From contig NZ_CP083405.1 in assembly GCF_000975265.2 (NCBI RefSeq), positions 310,001-374,000 on the forward strand: a DNA stretch of 64,000 nucleotides, read 5' to 3'. Numbering within the stretch: the first letter of the stretch is position 1; each line of letters starts with the position of its first letter. The stretch comes from Mycobacterium lepromatosis (GTDB taxonomy: Bacteria; Actinomycetota; Actinomycetes; Mycobacteriales; Mycobacteriaceae). A program made the translations under genes and the position numbers. Below the pieces are notes generated by a model. That model saw only the letters and a program-made list of their open reading frames with translations, had not been told where the DNA came from and did no database searches. Positions 1 to 10,047 of the stretch are shown here, piece by piece.

Positions 1-435
1 AAGCCCACCGTCTGCTGGCCAGCGTCCTTGATGTGTTGTCCGACGCGTGGATCTTGTCCTCGAGTGCGTTGTTCGCACGGTAGCCGGCTATGGTGGCAGT
101 GTCGGCAAGCTAGTATTTGCTGCACTTGGGCTGCAGAATCACGCTGGCGGTGCTGGTGTTTTGTGGTCCATTATGACGTTGATCAACGCATTGATGACTG
201 CTTGCTGGCCGGTCATTGGTCTGGTTCATCGCGGTGTTGATGTCGAGTTCGGTGAACTCGATGGAGCCTTCGGCGATCAAAGGCCCTGGGACGCCTTGGA
301 CTTGCCCTGTCCTAGCGACGGTCACTTGACGTGAATTCTACCCCAGGTGGCGCGAGATTGTGCTTATCGTACGTCGACAGCGTGATTACGGCCAAGCCGG
401 CAGCGGCCACAGCAATCGACTTATGGGTACACTGG
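1..435 (-). pseudogene. lpqG: lpqG remnant (SIMPL/DUF541 lipoprotein), cut by the window edge
   Basis: On the minus strand the reading resembles the mycobacterial lipoprotein LpqG (Rv3623). An N-terminal stretch ending near SIAVAAAGLAVITLS lies around 330-425. A long match over 110-325 includes TGQVQGVPGPLIAEG and TAMNQTNDRPAS. Below that, TATIAGYRANNALEDKI is read through a stop at about 105. Frames must be switched near 325 and a stop lies inside the domain, so the gene is dead. The match runs off the left edge, so the 3' end is not visible. The family is a secreted lipoprotein of unknown biochemical role. The assignment rests on remembered family sequence and on the PE gene that follows, as in M. 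tuberculosis. Confidence 0.75.
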
Positions 436-905
436 GGAGTGCTCGCTGCAAGCGGCCTTCCTGGTACCCTAGCGGATTCGGGAGCGCGTGAATCAGTGAG
501 GCGGTGTGTCGGGGGGCAAGGGGTTTGGTTAGTTGGGTTCCCAACTCGAAGGCAACCCCTTCGACGCTCGGGGTTCGTTCACCCAGGTGCAATAGGGGCT
601 GGTATCGGGTGTGTTTTTGAAGAGAAACAGCATGTCGCGCATGTGGTTTAGGAATGCTGGTGCGGCTATTTTCTGTTTTTGAGCATGTTCTAGGTGTTGT
701 CGTTCTTCGTTGACAGGTCTCTGCTCTGGGTTATGCGTGTGTGTCTGTGCAATTCGTGCGCTGCGTAGCTGCTACTTGGCTACTTGTTTCGTCTACTGGG
801 GGGTCGTTGTGGCGCATGCCGGTCCGTGCGGCTGGGACAAGTCAGTGCCAACCGGGGAGGTCCGCCCGTTGGGTGAAGTTCAAACTACGGTGCCGTAAGT
901 TAGTT
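436..905. other. Non-coding stretch, nothing recognised
   Basis: No reading frame on either strand gave a recognisable protein. The short open frames have no ribosome-binding site and no family resemblance. It is probably the decayed junction between lpqG and the inserted 13E12-type element. Confidence 0.4.
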
Positions 906-909
906 GTGT

Positions 910-1400
910 GTTGGGTCATCCACCCATGGATGTTTTGAATTGGTGGTGTTGCCGGCAAAGGCATTTGAGGTTTTCCAGCAACGTCAACCCTCCTGCGTAG
1001 GTATCCTGGTGGTTTAACGGGATGGCGTGATCGATGTCCCAGACGATGGACAGGAAGCTATATCTAGGGAAGCGGCAGGTTAGGTCGCGGAAACGGGCGG
1101 CACATTCGAGCACTGCCGATGGTTGGTAGCGTAGTGATTCGGCTGAATTGGTCAGCAGATCGGCAAAGTGTTAGGGATACGGTGGCAGTCAACTGGCGAA
1201 CTTGCCCGGCGTCGATGATTCCGTAGCTTTCCAGGTGGCCTGGCGCAGCGTTATCACAATAGAAGGTCTGGTCATGGGCAACTATAGTGATCATCCCTCG
1301 CGTCCCAGCTGTATCGCACTCAGTCTCACCATCGCTAACTTGAATGGGGCAATTGGCCTGTCCGCAGCTATAGGTCAGGCTGCTGCCCTGGGTCAATGCG
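910..1400 (-). pseudogene. 13E12-repeat family HNH endonuclease (DUF222) remnant
   Basis: The minus strand at 916-1113 encodes an HNH nuclease core of the mycobacterial REP13E12 family: CAARFRDLTCRFPRYSF, then DIDHAIPLNH, then LENLKCLCRQHHQFKT. The D-H-x-x-P and N-L-x-x-L-C-x-x-H-H signatures are intact. The preceding part (1064-1396) reads in another frame and keeps AGQVRQLTATVSL-type residues of the DUF222 region before dissolving. Several frames are needed, so it is a pseudogene. 13E12 genes are parts of mobile repeats in M. tuberculosis. Its place between lpqG and the PE remnant, which are neighbours in M. tuberculosis, suggests an insertion. Confidence 0.75.
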
Positions 1401-2245
1401 TCGGTGCGGCGCTGATTCGGTGTTTGCAGGTCAGCCCGGGCACACCTGTGTAGCTAGCTGCAAGAATCTGCGGTCAAAGGTCGTCGCGGCCGCCGTGCCG
1501 TAAACCTCGGCCCTCCCTTTGTCGAGAGCGTTGCTTCTAGTGTGACGGTCGTCTTCGGCGGCAAGACGGCGTTGCCGGGCGGCGCCCGATCTACCGCGCG
1601 TACTGCAGTGTCGACGAGGTTCGATGATGTGCTGTCGTGACCAGCCATGCGGGTTGCTTATGCGTATAGTCGGCTACACGTCAACTTTAGTGATCAATTC
1701 ATTGTCCGTGAAAATCGATGCTGAAGATGATTAATTGTATTGTTTCCCAATCGATTTTCTCTTGGTTCCAACCTGGGGAACCCTCTGGCCAAGTGCCTAG
1801 GCATCCAGACATCCTGTGGCTGGTCGCCATGGGGGATAGGCTCATTGCGGCGGCCGCCTCGACAGTCATCTGCTTGAACCCGTCGACAACCGTGTATTCG
1901 CGCTGGTGCTCGGCTCGCAGGTTTTCGAGGACGTTCGATGCCATAGCAATGACGCCACAGCGGCCATCCGCCTGGCCGCAGGGCCGACTTGAGTCGGTAC
2001 GCAGACGCGATCGTGGCAACCAAAGCGGTTGATGCCAGGTCATGAACCGCGACCAAATCAGGCACTTTATCGAATATAAATTCGATAATAGCTATGATGT
2101 CCGACAAACCTGTCACTTAGTCGGCTGGTACTATATCCTGCCGGTCTGAGAACTGTACGGTCGGATTTGCAGCGCTCGTTGGCGGGTGGTGACCTGGAAT
2201 GGGTCAAGGAATTGGGACGCGGCGCTAGGTCCTAATATGTTGAGC
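1401..2245. other. Decayed region, no gene identified
   Basis: Minus-strand frames over 1694-2116 stay open for 110-140 codons but match no family I know, and the plus-strand frame 1718-2032 is no better. The part near 1454-1648 may be the N-terminal region of the 13E12 gene. I see no promoter or repeat here. Confidence 0.35.
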
Positions 2246-2249
2246 GGCA

Positions 2250-2860
2250 CGGCGAGCTTCCTCGGCGTTGGCTGACGCCGAACTATCACCGGTTGGGTGG
2301 CAGTATGTCGATACGGCACTGCGGCGCATTGATGCGCTAAGTGCTGAGATCAAGCCACTGCGAATCCAATTAGTGAATTGAATTCGACGCCAGCGGGGTT
2401 GCCAGGCGCTGCAGGACCACCACGGCATCGGCTGGCTCTGTACGGCGACAATGTGGTCCTAGATTGATGATGCACGCTTGTTCTCACGCTCCGATCAGTT
2501 GCTTCGTTTCGCCGAGCTGGATGTCACCGTCTACTCGTCTAACGGCAAATGCATACCGGTACATCTCTCGCGGTAGGGCTCGTCGGAACTGTGTTGGACG
2601 GCGTTAATGCCGTCAAGTGCGTCGCTTGACGTGGTTCTCCAGATCGGGGCTACTTACTCACAAGCGGGGCGACCAAGCGTGACGGCTACAACGGCCAGAA
2701 TCCCATCTTGGCGGTGGAGCAGAAAATCCTGCGCTGGTTGTCTATACACATGCTGCACAAGTGGCCGGTGCCGGCCCTGGAGTGGTCCGACAACCAAACT
2801 CAGGAGGAGGCTTCCTGAGATGCGTTGCTTGCGTGCCCTGTTTATAAGTCAGCTGGTGCC
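2250..2860 (+). pseudogene. IS110/IS116-family transposase remnant
   Basis: Plus-strand translation with stops and frame changes reads like the C-terminal half of an IS110-family DEDD transposase. Its order is RRIDALSAEIKPLRIQL, then QALQDHHGIGWLCTA (the usual gly-rich 'GIG' segment), then DDARLFSRSDQLLRFAELD, VTVYSSNGKCIPVHLSR, and finally RDGYNGQNPILAVEQKIL. At least four stop codons interrupt it (for example near 2378, 2461 and 2574). The N-terminal RuvC-like part is not recognisable. IS110 elements lack long terminal inverted repeats, and I could not define ends. Together with the adjacent 13E12 remnant it marks an ancient insertion hotspot. Confidence 0.7.
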
Positions 2861-3285
2861 CGCGGCCAGCTCCCTGGATTCTCTTTTAGCTGCATCGTTG
2901 TTGGGTGACCTCCCGAAAAGATTGAGCAGACGTATTTCTTCGGTGGCACGCACTTCGGGCCCCACCAGTCATCGTGCCGCCGGACTTTGTCCGTGTACCC
3001 AGGCAAGGCTGGGCGCCAGCATACGCACCAAGTGCATTTACCGAACGTACGTTCATGGGAAGCAGTAGATGATTTGGGCCACAAAGTCTTTTCCTTGTTC
3101 TGGCTGCCAAATATGCAGCCTAGCATCGTCGATTTCAAGCTAATTCGTCCTCGCTGCGCTGTGGGCGCTCCACCTTGACCCCGACCGCTACCCAACGCTC
3201 ACCAACGCGGTGAGAACAAAGTAAAACAACCCAAAACGACCAACTAGCAACCTTGTACTTGGGGGCCTAACACAGATTAGGAGAA
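2861..3285. other. Decayed region, nothing recognised
   Basis: Open frames on both strands (minus 2842-3195, plus 2987-3178) have no recognisable family and no ribosome-binding site. It could be the end of the IS110 element plus the former upstream region of the PE gene. Confidence 0.35.
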
Positions 3286-3289
3286 ACCG

Positions 3290-3515
3290 CATGTGGTTTT
3301 TGATGGCTTAGCCAGAGTTGTTAGCGGCGCTGACTGCGTGGCTGGAGGCGATTGGCTTCGCGTTGAGCGCAACTAACGGGATCGCGGCACCCCGATAAGC
3401 GGCGTGCGTCCAGCGGGAGCCGATCAGGTGTCGGTAGCAGCGGCGGCCACGTTCGCCAATCGCGCCCAGGAGTATCAGGCAATCAGTGCTGAATCCAGCT
3501 CTAAAACGTGTTCAC
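3290..3515 (+). pseudogene. PE-domain protein remnant (PE32-like)
   Basis: Plus-strand reading gives PELLAALTAWLEAIGFALS, then ATNGIAAP. After a frameshift it gives GVRPAGADQVSVAAAATF and NRAQEYQAISAES, the alternating-alanine PE domain with its AQEYQA segment. A stop occurs at the very start (tag at about 3309) and the frame changes near 3395. In M. tuberculosis the PE gene next to lpqG is PE32 (Rv3622c), followed by PPE65 and two esx genes. The order and orientation here fit that locus. Confidence 0.75.
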
Positions 3516-3784
3516 CGGCAGCAGCCGGATCACTGCTAACGGCATGACCGGCCAGGTTACACCGCGGGTCCTTACTGCGGTGCAGAGTCAGGCCGTTGGG
3601 GCGGCATTAAGGGTCGTATCGAAGGTTCCGCTGAAAGCGGAACTGCAACCTGCATTAAATCAGCAGTGGCAATCCCAGCGGCCTTATCAGAGCCGCCGAT
3701 TACGGCAACTTTGGCGCCAGCAGCACAAGCGGGATTTCGGTAAATGCAGGCTGTTGCCGTGCTAGGCATAACCACCTACGGATT
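3516..3784. other. Position of PPE65/esx genes, now unrecognisable
   Basis: By synteny PPE65 and esxV/esxW should follow the PE gene. The frame 3508-3765 (plus) is open but has no WxG, PPE or Esx signature. At most a few hundred bases remain, so most of these genes have been deleted. Confidence 0.35.
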
Positions 3785-4747
3785 AACCAGCATCTTGCAA
3801 TGCCGTTCGGGTTCCGCCAGCTCATCGAAGGCCTGGCCCACTGCGTCCAGCCTGACTTCTATGGTAATCAACTGGGGTGGCATCGATGTAGCCCTCGGCG
3901 ATCACGTGCAGCGAGTCCGCGAACTCGTCCGGGTGGTATTCGAGCACGAATTGCACGCTGATTTCCTTGGTGATCGCAAAAATGGATGCGTAGAGTCGGC
4001 TGCATGCACATCTCGGCGACTAGCAGGTGTATCCTGAGTGTTGTCCGTATCCATACGTCGTAGACGGTCCCGGCCACCCCTACTGCGTCCAACACCGCCG
4101 CGGGTTTGCGGTGTCGAGCGAGGAGCCCTGTGCCGGATCTGGTGTTTGGTGCACCCTATCGTGCCGTTCAGTTCACATAGCTGCGACCAAAATGATTCTC
4201 TAACGGTTTATGTGCTAATTGTGGCAGGGAGGCGATGATTGCTGGGAAAATCGAACTGCCACCAAGCAACAGGGCATTTCACCGGGAGCGAATTAGACTT
4301 GTAAATGGCATGCAATCCTACCGCCATGGATCCGGTCAGCGCTGCGTGTTTGGGATCTAGGCTGTTGGCGATTAGGCAGCAAAGGCGGCGCCGAAAGCAG
4401 CATCCGACGATCGGATGCTGATCGAAATAATCGGTTCGATGCCGTTTACGGACAGCAACACCGGGATCGATATGACTAGGATTCCTGGGTGGATAGTTTT
4501 TAGCCTTTTAGCACCCCGTATCGAATTCGTGGTTCGCGATAGACATCGCGGCTCGAATCGACGTTCATGCCGCCAGAATCATGCGCAATCCGCTCGGTGA
4601 GCGCCGGCATGTCAGCACCGTTAGTGGCGAATACAAGTCAATGCCATTGATTCCACACGACCGCACGCCGATCAGAAACTGACTTGGTCTGGGTATCGTT
4701 TCGGGCACGTCGTACCGGTAGATCATGCGTCCATTGCTAAACACCAC
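3785..4747 (-). pseudogene. Zinc-dependent alcohol dehydrogenase remnant
   Basis: The minus-strand start at 4747 reads MVFSNGRMIYRYDVPETIP followed by GVRSCGINGIDLYSP, matching the N-terminus of medium-chain zinc alcohol dehydrogenases. In that family the C-G-I-C/N-G-x-D-L motif supplies the catalytic zinc cysteine. The C-terminal end lies at 3785-4100 in shifted frames: ITKEISVQFVLEYHPDEF, then DSLHVIAEGYIDATP, then EVRLDAVGQAFDELAEPE, RHCKMLVNP and a stop. The middle (about 4100-4560) is too decayed to read. The family oxidises alcohols or polyols with NAD(P). The particular orthologue is not clear, and this gene has no counterpart at this place in M. tuberculosis as I recall it. Confidence 0.75.
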
Positions 4748-4824
4748 GACACTTATCAGTTATTCTCGGTGACGGTTTCACCTCCGCTTCGTTGACGCGA
4801 CTAATCAATTTGGTTACGTTTGCT

Positions 4825-5840
4825 TTTGGCTTAGTCGTGAAAAGATTGTTTTACTTCTAGCTGTCCTTTGCAATGAGACATCACCTTCCGGTCTAATAGG
4901 TGATAGTAGTGGTATGTCGCAAGGAGAGAGGACCAGTTATGGTCAAGAGTCGGTAGCGTTTCTAAGACACCGGACCGTTCGAATACGTCTTCAATATTTG
5001 CTATTGTATCTTCGGATGTACCGATACGGTAATTAATTTTACCCACATAGTTGTTGACTAAACTAACGAGGTTTCTATGTGCTGTTGACTTTATTGGTAA
5101 GCAAAACAAACCCTTCCGCGTCGGAGTAATTCGCATAATCCTGCAGCCTGTAGTTGCAGTCGTCAATAGCCTGGTCGCGGCTTTACACAATATGCATGAT
5201 TTTCAGAACACACTATTAGCTCGGTCCGGTTCGTCCTGGTAGACTTCGGCGGCCTACTTGCGCAACATTTCCAGATGTTTTCCAGCGCAGCATGGCCGCT
5301 GGGCACAGACATCGACAATGACGACGTGTCCAGTGTGCCGTCCAGGCGTGGCGCAGACGGCTAGTATTGTCGCTGTGGCGACTTCTGAGTAGGTTCAGTG
5401 CCAGAAGATGTGTAATTGCTTGTTGCGCAAGGTGAACCGGTAGAAGTGGTGATAGATTCGTGCGACGGGTGCGGAATAACGCGAGGATGGCCTTGAGAGA
5501 TTTTTGCATCATCCTTCGCTGCCCAGTTAATTTGATAACCATTATTTTCGGTGTCCGATGACAGTATACCAGCAACCCAAGACCACTCCGGTGTCGGTCC
5601 GGATGTGCTTGGTCCGCTCCGCTGCGGCGGCGATGAATACTTCCGAGCACCTCATCAGCTCGTAGCTGCCGGAGTGGTGTTCGCCAAACCACGCCTCGTC
5701 TACCCCCGAGCTATCCTGCGCAACAACGCACTTCATATCGTATTCCAACGCCGCTGTAAGGAGACTGGCCGATATTATTAAACGGCGGGATAAAGACGTC
5801 GAAACGCAGTGGCGCACCCACCATCACTCCAATCCGTTGA
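4825..5840 (-). pseudogene. Luciferase-like flavin monooxygenase remnant (Rv3618-like)
   Basis: The minus strand reads LRFDVFIPPFNNIGQSP near 5830. It continues EYDMKCVVAQDSSGVDEA, WFGEHHSGSYELMRCSEV, FIAAAAERTKHIRTDTGVV (5560-5750), which is the N-terminal barrel of an LLM-class monooxygenase with its conserved E-H-H. After an unreadable middle, the C-terminus is clear at 4831-5050: IGTSEDTIANIEDVFERSG, DHNWSSLLATYHYYHLL, MSHCKGQLEVKQSFHD. Frames change at least twice. Rv3618 of M. tuberculosis is such a protein and lies next to ephA in the same orientation, supporting orthology. Confidence 0.8.
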
Positions 5841-5841
5841 G

Positions 5842-6745
5842 GAAATCCCACAAGGTGATGTTTTACAAGGTTGGATCGTTCCTGCTGCAGCCAGTGCTCT
5901 GCCCCACCGATCATCATCTGACGGTACAGGCAGGAGATCACCGCAAAAACGTGGTCGGTGTGGGTAAATGCCAGCACCGGTTCAGCAGCGCCGGCGGTAA
6001 AAATGACGGTACAGAGATAGCGGCGTTCGTGCGTTCAGCAATGGCCTCCCTAGTTGCAATCGACATTGCACTACAATAAATTCAGGACGCCCATGAAGTC
6101 GACCGAAAAACTCGCTGAAGTAATGGTCAAGTTGATCCTGGCTGATCCAATCCGGCAGCTGGTCCGGTTCCGGAAGCCGATCGGTGAAACCTTCCGGGCT
6201 GGGGCGACCATCCGTATTGCCTCACTCTGGTTACCGGGCGATGCTCGCATGGCGCCTAAATCATTCGGCGTATCGTGCGTGCGAGATACGAGATAGCCGT
6301 TGAGTTCGTTGTCGGCAACACGGTGCTCTTGAAACTACAAAATGTTCAAAGGAGTTCTCTCGAATATTATCCGGCGGAACGCGTCTGTTAGGGGAAGGAG
6401 TGGCGCTTTCCACACCACGATGGTGCCCCAAATAGTGGCCCATCCAGACGGCCCGCTGGGCGCTGAGATTTGTCGAGCGGATCAACGATGTCGGCAGTCA
6501 GCTTATGGACGGTGTAGGCTTCTACCGCATCCGGATGAGACAGAGTCGCCGTAACCACGCTGCTCGGAAGCCAAGACGTAGTAGCTCGCCTGGCTAGAGC
6601 CGGAATTTGGTTCCGACACGAGTAGGCCAGTTCGGGAAAGTCTATGGGCCGAGACCACCACCACCACAGGTGTGTCGCGGTCCCTGGCCTCGATTATCCG
6701 TAGCGGCACATCATTGGGTTCGGTATCCAGCTGACTTGAACGCAT
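5842..6745 (-). pseudogene. ephA: Epoxide hydrolase ephA remnant
   Basis: The minus strand holds an alpha/beta-hydrolase with epoxide-hydrolase features. The N-terminal EPNDVPLRIIEARDRDTPV and YYVLASEQRGYGDSVSS lie at 6550-6740. AVWMGHYLGHHRGVESA, where the nucleophile elbow G-H-D-W-G should be, lies near 6430; the catalytic Asp is lost (HYLGHH). AFTHTDHVFAVISCLY and GGAEHWLQQERSNLVKHHL, with the catalytic His region, lie at 5850-5980. Several frameshifts separate the pieces. EphA (Rv3617) neighbours Rv3618 in M. tuberculosis, as here. The host-lipid or detoxification role of the family is lost in this strain. Confidence 0.85.
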
Positions 6746-7059
6746 CGTCTACACCAAATCGCTATGGCACCGGGGCTGAGAAGGACTTGTTTGCTCTCGC
6801 GATTGGCTGGTACTCGCGGCTAGCCAGTTGACTATGCGCTCAGGGTGATGTTGCCCAGGACGTACACCGGTTACCTGTTCGGTGGCGGAGCTGCAGTGTC
6901 GCCAGACTCGGGAACTGCCGGTCGTTAGTTTGTGCAAGGTGGTGGAGACCCGCTGTGATCGGCTCTGCCGAGCTGGCGATCGCCACTGGCGGTAGCCTAA
7001 ACTTTTCTAGCTAGCGTGTATCGGGGAAGGAACCTGGCCAGCACGGCCGAATATCATTG
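6746..7059. promoter_or_regulatory. Intergenic region upstream of ftsH
   Basis: No gene is visible. In M. tuberculosis the espACD operon, two small genes and Rv3611 lie between ephA and ftsH; here only about 300 bases remain. The ftsH promoter must lie within it. A purine-rich ggggaagga stretch (7023-7031) could help ribosome binding but is rather far from the start. Confidence 0.4.
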
Positions 7060-9414
7060 ATGAACCGAAAAAGCGTTATCCGTACGGTTACGGCGATCGC
7101 CGTATTGGTGCTGCTCGGCTGGTCGTTTTTCTACTTCAGCGACGACACCCGTGGTTACAAGTTCGTTGACACATCGGTGGCGATGGCCCAGATCAACGGC
7201 CATAATGTCAAGAGCGCGCAGATTGATGACCGGGAACAGCAGCTGCGGTTGATCTTGAAGACGGGCAACAACGACACCGATGGCTCCGACAAGGTCATAA
7301 CCAAATACCCCACCGGGTACGCGGTCGATCTGTTCAATGCGCTGAGCGCTAAGAACACAAAGGTCAGCACCGCCGTCAACGAAGGAAGCATCCTGGGCGA
7401 GTTGCTCGTCTATGTGCTGCCGCTGCTTTTGCTGGTGGGCCTGTTTGTGATGTTCTCTCGCATGCAAGGCGGCGCCCGAATGGGCTTTGGATTCGGCAAA
7501 TCACGCGCCAAGCAACTTTCCAAAGACATGCCCAAGACTACTTTCGTTGACGTTGCCGGCGTTGACGAGGCAGTTGAGGAGCTCTATGAGATCAAGGACT
7601 TCCTGCAAAACCCCAGTAGGTACCAGACGCTCGGTGCGAAGATCCCCAAGGGCGTGTTGCTCTACGGGCCCCCGGGCACCGGTAAAACGTTGCTGGCTCG
7701 CGCTGTGGCGGGAGAGGCAGGCGTTCCGTTCTTCACCATCTCCGGCTCCGACTTCGTCGAGATGTTCGTTGGCGTTGGCGCTTCACGCGTAAGGGACCTG
7801 TTCGACCAAGCTAAGCAGAACAGCCCGTGCATCATATTCGTCGATGAAATTGACGCAGTGGGTCGTCAACGCGGCACCGGGCTCGGTGGTGGCCACGACG
7901 AGCGCGAGCAAACACTGAATCAGTTGCTGGTCGAGATGGACGGTTTCGGTGATCGGGCGGGCGTCATCTTGATCGCGGCAACTAACCGGCCCGACATCTT
8001 GGACCCCGCGCTGTTAAGGCCTGGGCGTTTCGACCGGCAGATCCCGGTGTCCAACCCGGACCTGGCAGGTCGTCGCGCGGTGCTGCGCGTGCATTCCAAG
8101 GGCAAGCCGATCGCCGACGATGCCGACCTCGACGGACTCGCCAAACGTACGGTCGGCATGACCGGCGCCGATCTAGCCAACGTTGTCAATGAGGCGGCGC
8201 TGCTGACTGCCCGAGAGAACGGCATGGTCATCACCGGACCCGCCTTGGAGGAGGCGGTGGACCGGGTAATCGGCGGGCCGCGTCGCAAGGGCCGGATTAT
8301 CAGCGAGCAGGAAAAGAAAATCACGGCCTATCACGAGGGCGGGCACACCTTGGCGGCTTGGGCGATGCCTGATATCGAGCCTATCTACAAGGTGACGATC
8401 CTGGCTCGGGGACGTACCGGCGGGCATGCGGTGGCGGTGCCCGAGGAAGACAAGGGCTTGAGGACCCGTTCGGAAATGATCGCGCAGCTGGTGTTCGCGA
8501 TGGGTGGACGCGCCGCCGAGGAGCTGGTGTTCCGCGAGCCGACGACTGGTGCGGTATCGGATATCGAGAAGGCCACTAAAATCGCGCGCTCGATGGTCAC
8601 CGAATTCGGTATGAGCTCCAAACTTGGTGCGGTCAGATATGGCTCTGAGCACGGCGACCCGTTCCTCGGCCGAACTATGGGTATCCAGGCGGATTACTCT
8701 CATGAGGTCGCCCGCGACATCGATGATGAAGTTCGCAAGCTTATTGAAGCTGCCCACACTGAGGCGTGGGAGATTCTTACCGAATACCGCGACGTGCTCG
8801 ACACCCTGGCCGGCGAGCTGCTGGAAAAAGAAACTTTGCACCGACTGGAGCTGGAGGGTATCTTCGCTGCGGTCGAAAAGCGGCCCCGGCTCACCATGTT
8901 CGACGATTTCGGTGGGCGGATCCCGTCGGACAAGCCGCCGATCAAGACACCCGGCGAGCTGGCGATCGAGCGTGGCGAGCCCTGGCCCCAGCCAGTCCCC
9001 GAGCCGGCGTTCAAGGCAGCCATCGCCCGTGCTTCGCAGGCTGCTGAGGCCGCGCGACAAGCAGCAAAGGCGGATGCCGATGGGCCTGGCCAGGGTGCCA
9101 ATGGTTCACATGCCGGGGACCGTCAACGCCAGCAAGACCCTAACCAACCCGACTACGGCGCTCCGTCGGGTTGGCATGCGCCCGGATGGCCGCCACAACA
9201 GCCGCCGGTTTATTGGTATCCGCCTGCACAGCAACCCTCACAGTCGCCCTATTGGCCGCAGCCCAGCTATCCGGGCCAAGCCCCCTCTCCGTATCCGTTG
9301 TACCCGCCCTGTCCACCTTATCCGCCGCCTGGTCAATCCGCCCCGGACGCGGGTAAGCCCCCTGCACAGTCGGACGAGGGCGTGAGCCCCTCCAACCCGC
9401 CGGCGCACGGCTGA
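7060..9414 (+). CDS. ftsH: FtsH membrane-bound ATP-dependent zinc metalloprotease
   Basis: This hexameric inner-membrane AAA+ protease degrades unassembled membrane proteins and regulatory proteins. The 784-residue protein starts with a cytoplasmic MNRKSVIRT and a membrane segment at about 11-27. An extracytoplasmic domain follows, then a second membrane segment (about [18 protein letters not shown]). Walker A GPPGTGKT is at residues 203-210 and Walker B IIFVDEID at 258-265. The arginine-finger region is LRPGRFDR and the zinc-protease motif HEGGH is at 425-429. After about residue 640 comes a low-complexity Pro/Tyr/Gln tail rich in [18 protein letters not shown] repeats, longer than I recall for M. 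tuberculosis FtsH. ATG 7060 is chosen; an in-frame TTG sits immediately before it. It is the first gene of the folate cluster, 15 bases before folE. Confidence 0.97.
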   Translation: MNRKSVIRTVTAIAVLVLLGWSFFYFSDDTRGYKFVDTSVAMAQINGHNVKSAQIDDREQQLRLILKTGNNDTDGSDKVITKYPTGYAVDLFNALSAKNTKVSTAVNEGSILGELLVYVLPLLLLVGLFVMFSRMQGGARMGFGFGKSRAKQLSKDMPKTTFVDVAGVDEAVEELYEIKDFLQNPSRYQTLGAKIPKGVLLYGPPGTGKTLLARAVAGEAGVPFFTISGSDFVEMFVGVGASRVRDLFDQAKQNSPCIIFVDEIDAVGRQRGTGLGGGHDEREQTLNQLLVEMDGFGDRAGVILIAATNRPDILDPALLRPGRFDRQIPVSNPDLAGRRAVLRVHSKGKPIADDADLDGLAKRTVGMTGADLANVVNEAALLTARENGMVITGPALEEAVDRVIGGPRRKGRIISEQEKKITAYHEGGHTLAAWAMPDIEPIYKVTILARGRTGGHAVAVPEEDKGLRTRSEMIAQLVFAMGGRAAEELVFREPTTGAVSDIEKATKIARSMVTEFGMSSKLGAVRYGSEHGDPFLGRTMGIQADYSHEVARDIDDEVRKLIEAAHTEAWEILTEYRDVLDTLAGELLEKETLHRLELEGIFAAVEKRPRLTMFDDFGGRIPSDKPPIKTPGELAIERGEPWPQPVPEPAFKAAIARASQAAEAARQAAKADADGPGQGANGSHAGDRQRQQDPNQPDYGAPSGWHAPGWPPQQPPVYWYPPAQQPSQSPYWPQPSYPGQAPSPYPLYPPCPPYPPPGQSAPDAGKPPAQSDEGVSPSNPPAHG

Positions 9415-9429
9415 CGAAACGGAGAATCG

Positions 9430-10047
9430 ATGGCCTTACTGGATTTGGGGCTGGAAGGCACCGTGGTTCCGCCCATCCGGGTGTTCGACCAGCCGCGTGC
9501 TGAGGCTGCGATTCGCGAGTTGCTGTACGCGATTGGCGAGGACCCGGATAGGGAGGGTTTGGCCGACACCCCAGCTCGCGTGGCCCGCTCATACCGTGAA
9601 CTGTTCTCTGGGCTCTACACCGACCCGGAAACGGTTCTGAACACCATGTTCGACGAAGTACACAATGAACTGGTGATCGTCAAAGAGATTCCGATGTACT
9701 CCACTTGCGAACACCATCTGGTGTCTTTTCACGGTGTGGCGCACGTCGGCTATATTCCGGGCACGGACGGTAGGGTGACCGGCCTTTCGAAGATCGCTCG
9801 ACTAGTGGACCTCTATGCCAAACGGCCACAAGTGCAAGAGCGGCTCACCGGCCAGATCGCTGATGCCTTGGTCCGCAAGCTCGATCCACGCGGAGTCATC
9901 ATCGTCGTCGAGGCTGAGCATCTGTGCATGGCAATGCGCGGTGTCCGCAAGCCTGGTGCGATCACGACGACGTCGGCGGTGCGCGGCCAGTTCAAAACTG
10001 ATGCGGCTTCTCGAGCCGAAGCGCTCAACCTCATCCTGCGTAAGTGA
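9430..10047 (+). CDS. folE: GTP cyclohydrolase I (FolE)
   Basis: It converts GTP to 7,8-dihydroneopterin triphosphate, the first step of folate synthesis, in the cytoplasm as a homodecamer. The 205-residue protein has the family's full length. Zinc ligands are visible as Cys93 and His96 in [10 protein letters not shown] and Cys166 in [10 protein letters not shown]. The GTP-binding [20 protein letters not shown] segment is intact, as is the C-terminal TSAVRGQFK. The start ATG has ACGGAGAATCG upstream, a good ribosome-binding site. It follows ftsH by 15 bases and overlaps folP by three bases (GTGA), so the folate genes are probably translated together. Confidence 0.98.
   Translation: MALLDLGLEGTVVPPIRVFDQPRAEAAIRELLYAIGEDPDREGLADTPARVARSYRELFSGLYTDPETVLNTMFDEVHNELVIVKEIPMYSTCEHHLVSFHGVAHVGYIPGTDGRVTGLSKIARLVDLYAKRPQVQERLTGQIADALVRKLDPRGVIIVVEAEHLCMAMRGVRKPGAITTTSAVRGQFKTDAASRAEALNLILRK

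Noticed and set aside
8173..9060. Long minus-strand open frame opposite ftsH
   Set aside because: It is antisense to conserved FtsH codons in GC-rich DNA, with no family resemblance and no ribosome-binding site.
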